Below are positions 6,045-7,549 of a stretch of 7,549 nt of DNA, piece by piece. This DNA is from Solobacterium sp. (lineage in GTDB: Bacteria > Bacillota_I > Bacilli_A > Erysipelotrichales > Erysipelotrichaceae), in assembly GCA_017543005.1 (NCBI GenBank), contig JAFWEA010000016.1, positions 1-7,549 of the forward strand. Direction: 5' to 3'. The position numbers were made by a program, and so were the translations under genes. Under the pieces are notes generated by a model. That model saw only the letters and a list, made by a program, of their open reading frames with translations. It did no database searches and was not told where the DNA came from. Numbering within the stretch: the stretch's first letter is position 1; each line of letters starts with the position of its first letter.

Positions 6045-7549
6045 ATGAAAAACCGTTTGCCGGAAAAACTGACCGCGCTGAGAAAGAACTTCAAGTTCTC
6101 GCAGGCAGATATTGCCCGTCAGATGAATGTGCCGGTCAATGAATATATGCACTGGGAAAACGGCAGCGCTGTCTGCCGCATTGACCAGCTGAAGCAGCTG
6201 GCTGATTTCTATCATGTGCCGATGGTGGAACTGCTGGACAACCGGCGGGAAGTGACCATGCCGGATCCCGAAATCATGTATGCCAGCGTGGAGATTCCCT
6301 TTGCGAAGAAGAACGACGGCCCGAAAGATCAGGATGAGAGTGTCCAGATCATGCCGGTCAGCGGCCTTCTGGCAGAGGCGGAAGTGGACCTGATGCCGGT
6401 GTCCGGAGTCGTCAGTGAAGCTGTCCCGGAAGAGAAAACCCGTGAGGTGCCGGCCGGGACAATCGAGATGAACACCCTCGAATTTGAGCCAACGGTTGCC
6501 AACCGGATCGTGGATGATCCGCTGCCGGAGGAAAAGCCGGAAGAGACGGAAGATAATAAGGGAAAGAAGCGGAATATCCTGATCATAATCCTCTGTGCCC
6601 TGCTGGCAGCAGCCGGTATTTTCGGCATTATGAAGATGCGGAACCGGACGCCGGAAGATCCGGATGAGATCAACAGACTCAGTTCCGTGAACCGGCTGGC
6701 CCTGACCGATACCTGCTCGCTGTATATCGATGACAACGGCAAGCTGAATGCGCTCGGCACGGTTCCGCCGCTGGATGACTATGACGGCGTGGTGCAGGTT
6801 TCCGCTTTTGGCGGACATCTGCTGGGGCTGAAAAAAGACGGCACAGTCGTGACCAACAGCGGCCTGGATCTGGAAGAATGGGAAGAAATTACCATGATCG
6901 CCGCCGGCAAGACACACGCGGCCGGGCTGAAAGCAGACGGCACGGTTGTCTGTGCAGGCTCGGAAGAGGGCTGTGAGGTGGCGGACTGGACCGATGTCAA
7001 GGCGGTCTTTGCCGGCCGGGATCTGACGGTCGGTCTCAAGGCAGATGGCAGCCTGCTGATCAGCGGGAAGGTCAATGCCGAAGAACAGCTGAAAACAGTA
7101 ACCAACGCGGCTGACCTGGTGATCAATGAAAGCCAGATCGCCGTTGTCGCAAAGGACGGGCGTGTAAACTGTTATGCCATCGGTACCGGCAGCCCGTTCA
7201 ATACCGCAGCCTGGACCGGCGTGGAAAAGGTGGCCCTGGGTTCCGACTTTGCGGTCGGCCTCAGCGGCGGCAAGATCCTGACCGCCACAACCGATCAAGA
7301 TCTGATCGAAGCCGTCAAAAACTGGAGCGGGATCCGCATGCTGGCCGGCCAGGGCAGGACCCTGGTGGCAGTGGATGCGGCCGGGAAAGTGATCGGCTGC
7401 GGTGACAATTCCTGGGCAGTCTATCCGGAAACCGAAGAAACAGCTGACCCGGAAAAGGACAAGGAAGAGAAACTGGCCGGGGTGCAGAATGTGAGATTCA
7501 ATGTGGCAACCGGCAACCTGAGCATCAGCTGGGATACGGTTCCCAACGC
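6045..7549 (+). CDS. Membrane protein: XRE HTH - TM - seven RCC1-like repeats - FN3-like start (3' truncated)
   Basis: The frame is open from ATG 6045 to the window end: 501 codons, no stop, so the C-terminus is unseen. Residues about 6-64 are an XRE/Cro-type helix-turn-helix, with LRKNFKFSQADIARQMNV, the WENG turn and the QLKQLADFYHV helix. Residues 66-173 are a linker that is rich in Glu, Asp and Pro towards its end. Lys174-Lys175-Arg176 precede one hydrophobic segment (177-196). With the HTH inside the cell, everything after about 200 lies outside. Residues 214-460 hold seven degenerate RCC1-like repeats. The clearest are AAGKTHAAGLKADGTVVCAG (288-305 region) and AGRDLTVGLKADGSLLISG. Their central Gly falls at 232, 266, 299, 335, 372, 409 and 447, spaced 33-38 residues, as expected for a seven-bladed propeller. 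A charged spacer (461-476) leads to VQNVRFNV, then LSISWDTVPN, resembling the first strands of an FN3 domain. It could be a membrane-bound one-component regulator; ligand and target are unknown. Confidence 0.88.
   Translation, partial: MKNRLPEKLTALRKNFKFSQADIARQMNVPVNEYMHWENGSAVCRIDQLKQLADFYHVPMVELLDNRREVTMPDPEIMYASVEIPFAKKNDGPKDQDESVQIMPVSGLLAEAEVDLMPVSGVVSEAVPEEKTREVPAGTIEMNTLEFEPTVANRIVDDPLPEEKPEETEDNKGKKRNILIIILCALLAAAGIFGIMKMRNRTPEDPDEINRLSSVNRLALTDTCSLYIDDNGKLNALGTVPPLDDYDGVVQVSAFGGHLLGLKKDGTVVTNSGLDLEEWEEITMIAAGKTHAAGLKADGTVVCAGSEEGCEVADWTDVKAVFAGRDLTVGLKADGSLLISGKVNAEEQLKTVTNAADLVINESQIAVVAKDGRVNCYAIGTGSPFNTAAWTGVEKVALGSDFAVGLSGGKILTATTDQDLIEAVKNWSGIRMLAGQGRTLVAVDAAGKVIGCGDNSWAVYPETEETADPEKDKEEKLAGVQNVRFNVATGNLSISWDTVPN

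Noticed and set aside
5907..7298. 463-codon open frame on the minus strand opposite the HTH/RCC1 gene
   Set aside because: Its translation is rich in His, Asp and Gln without a recognisable domain, it has no promoter or ribosome binding site, and the + strand gene has a clear domain order. It is a by-product of the codon use of the real gene.
1..7549. CRISPR arrays, insertion sequences, tRNA or rRNA genes
   Set aside because: No regularly spaced repeats, no transposase-like protein, no terminal inverted repeats with target duplication, and no cloverleaf-like sequence were found on either strand.

Overview
The window looks like a low-to-mid-complexity Bacillota (Firmicutes) chromosome segment with coding GC well above 50 percent. 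The evidence is consensus sigma-A promoters with 17-nt spacers, strong AGGAGG-type ribosome binding sites, a CcpA cre box, a lipobox-bearing OppA-type binding protein, and a GAPDH of the streptococcal/clostridial type. TGA is read as stop. A gut anaerobe of the Erysipelotrichia or a related class would fit, but that assignment is inference. No mobile element, tRNA, rRNA or CRISPR is visible.

Layout: five genes, all on the + strand, filling most of the window. (1) The 3' part of a nitroreductase-family gene (2-541; its start lies before the window). (2) gap, glyceraldehyde-3-phosphate dehydrogenase (662-1702), with a consensus promoter, a near-perfect cre box just upstream of the -35, and a strong terminator. 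(3) An OppA-type peptide-binding lipoprotein (1905-3554) with its own promoter and terminator. (4) An aconitase-superfamily hydratase of the YbhJ type (3639-5938), broken by a one-base frameshift in a G run at 5636-5640, then a terminator. (5) A large gene beginning at 6045 and still open at the window end. It encodes a cytoplasmic XRE-type helix-turn-helix domain, an acidic linker, one membrane segment, seven RCC1-like beta-propeller repeats predicted outside the cell, and the start of what looks like a fibronectin-III-like domain.

How the parts relate: genes 2 to 4 are each followed by an intrinsic terminator, and genes 2, 3 and 5 have their own convincing promoter, so this is a row of mostly single-gene units rather than an operon. 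gap and the peptide-binding protein share a biased codon use (Lys almost only AAG) that suggests high expression. The other genes do not. The most unusual item is gene 5, whose architecture suggests a membrane-anchored one-component regulator or a surface protein with a cytoplasmic DNA-binding module. Its target and ligand cannot be read from this window. There is no gene-free stretch over 300 bases; the longest gap (1703-1904) holds the gap terminator and the oppA promoter region.
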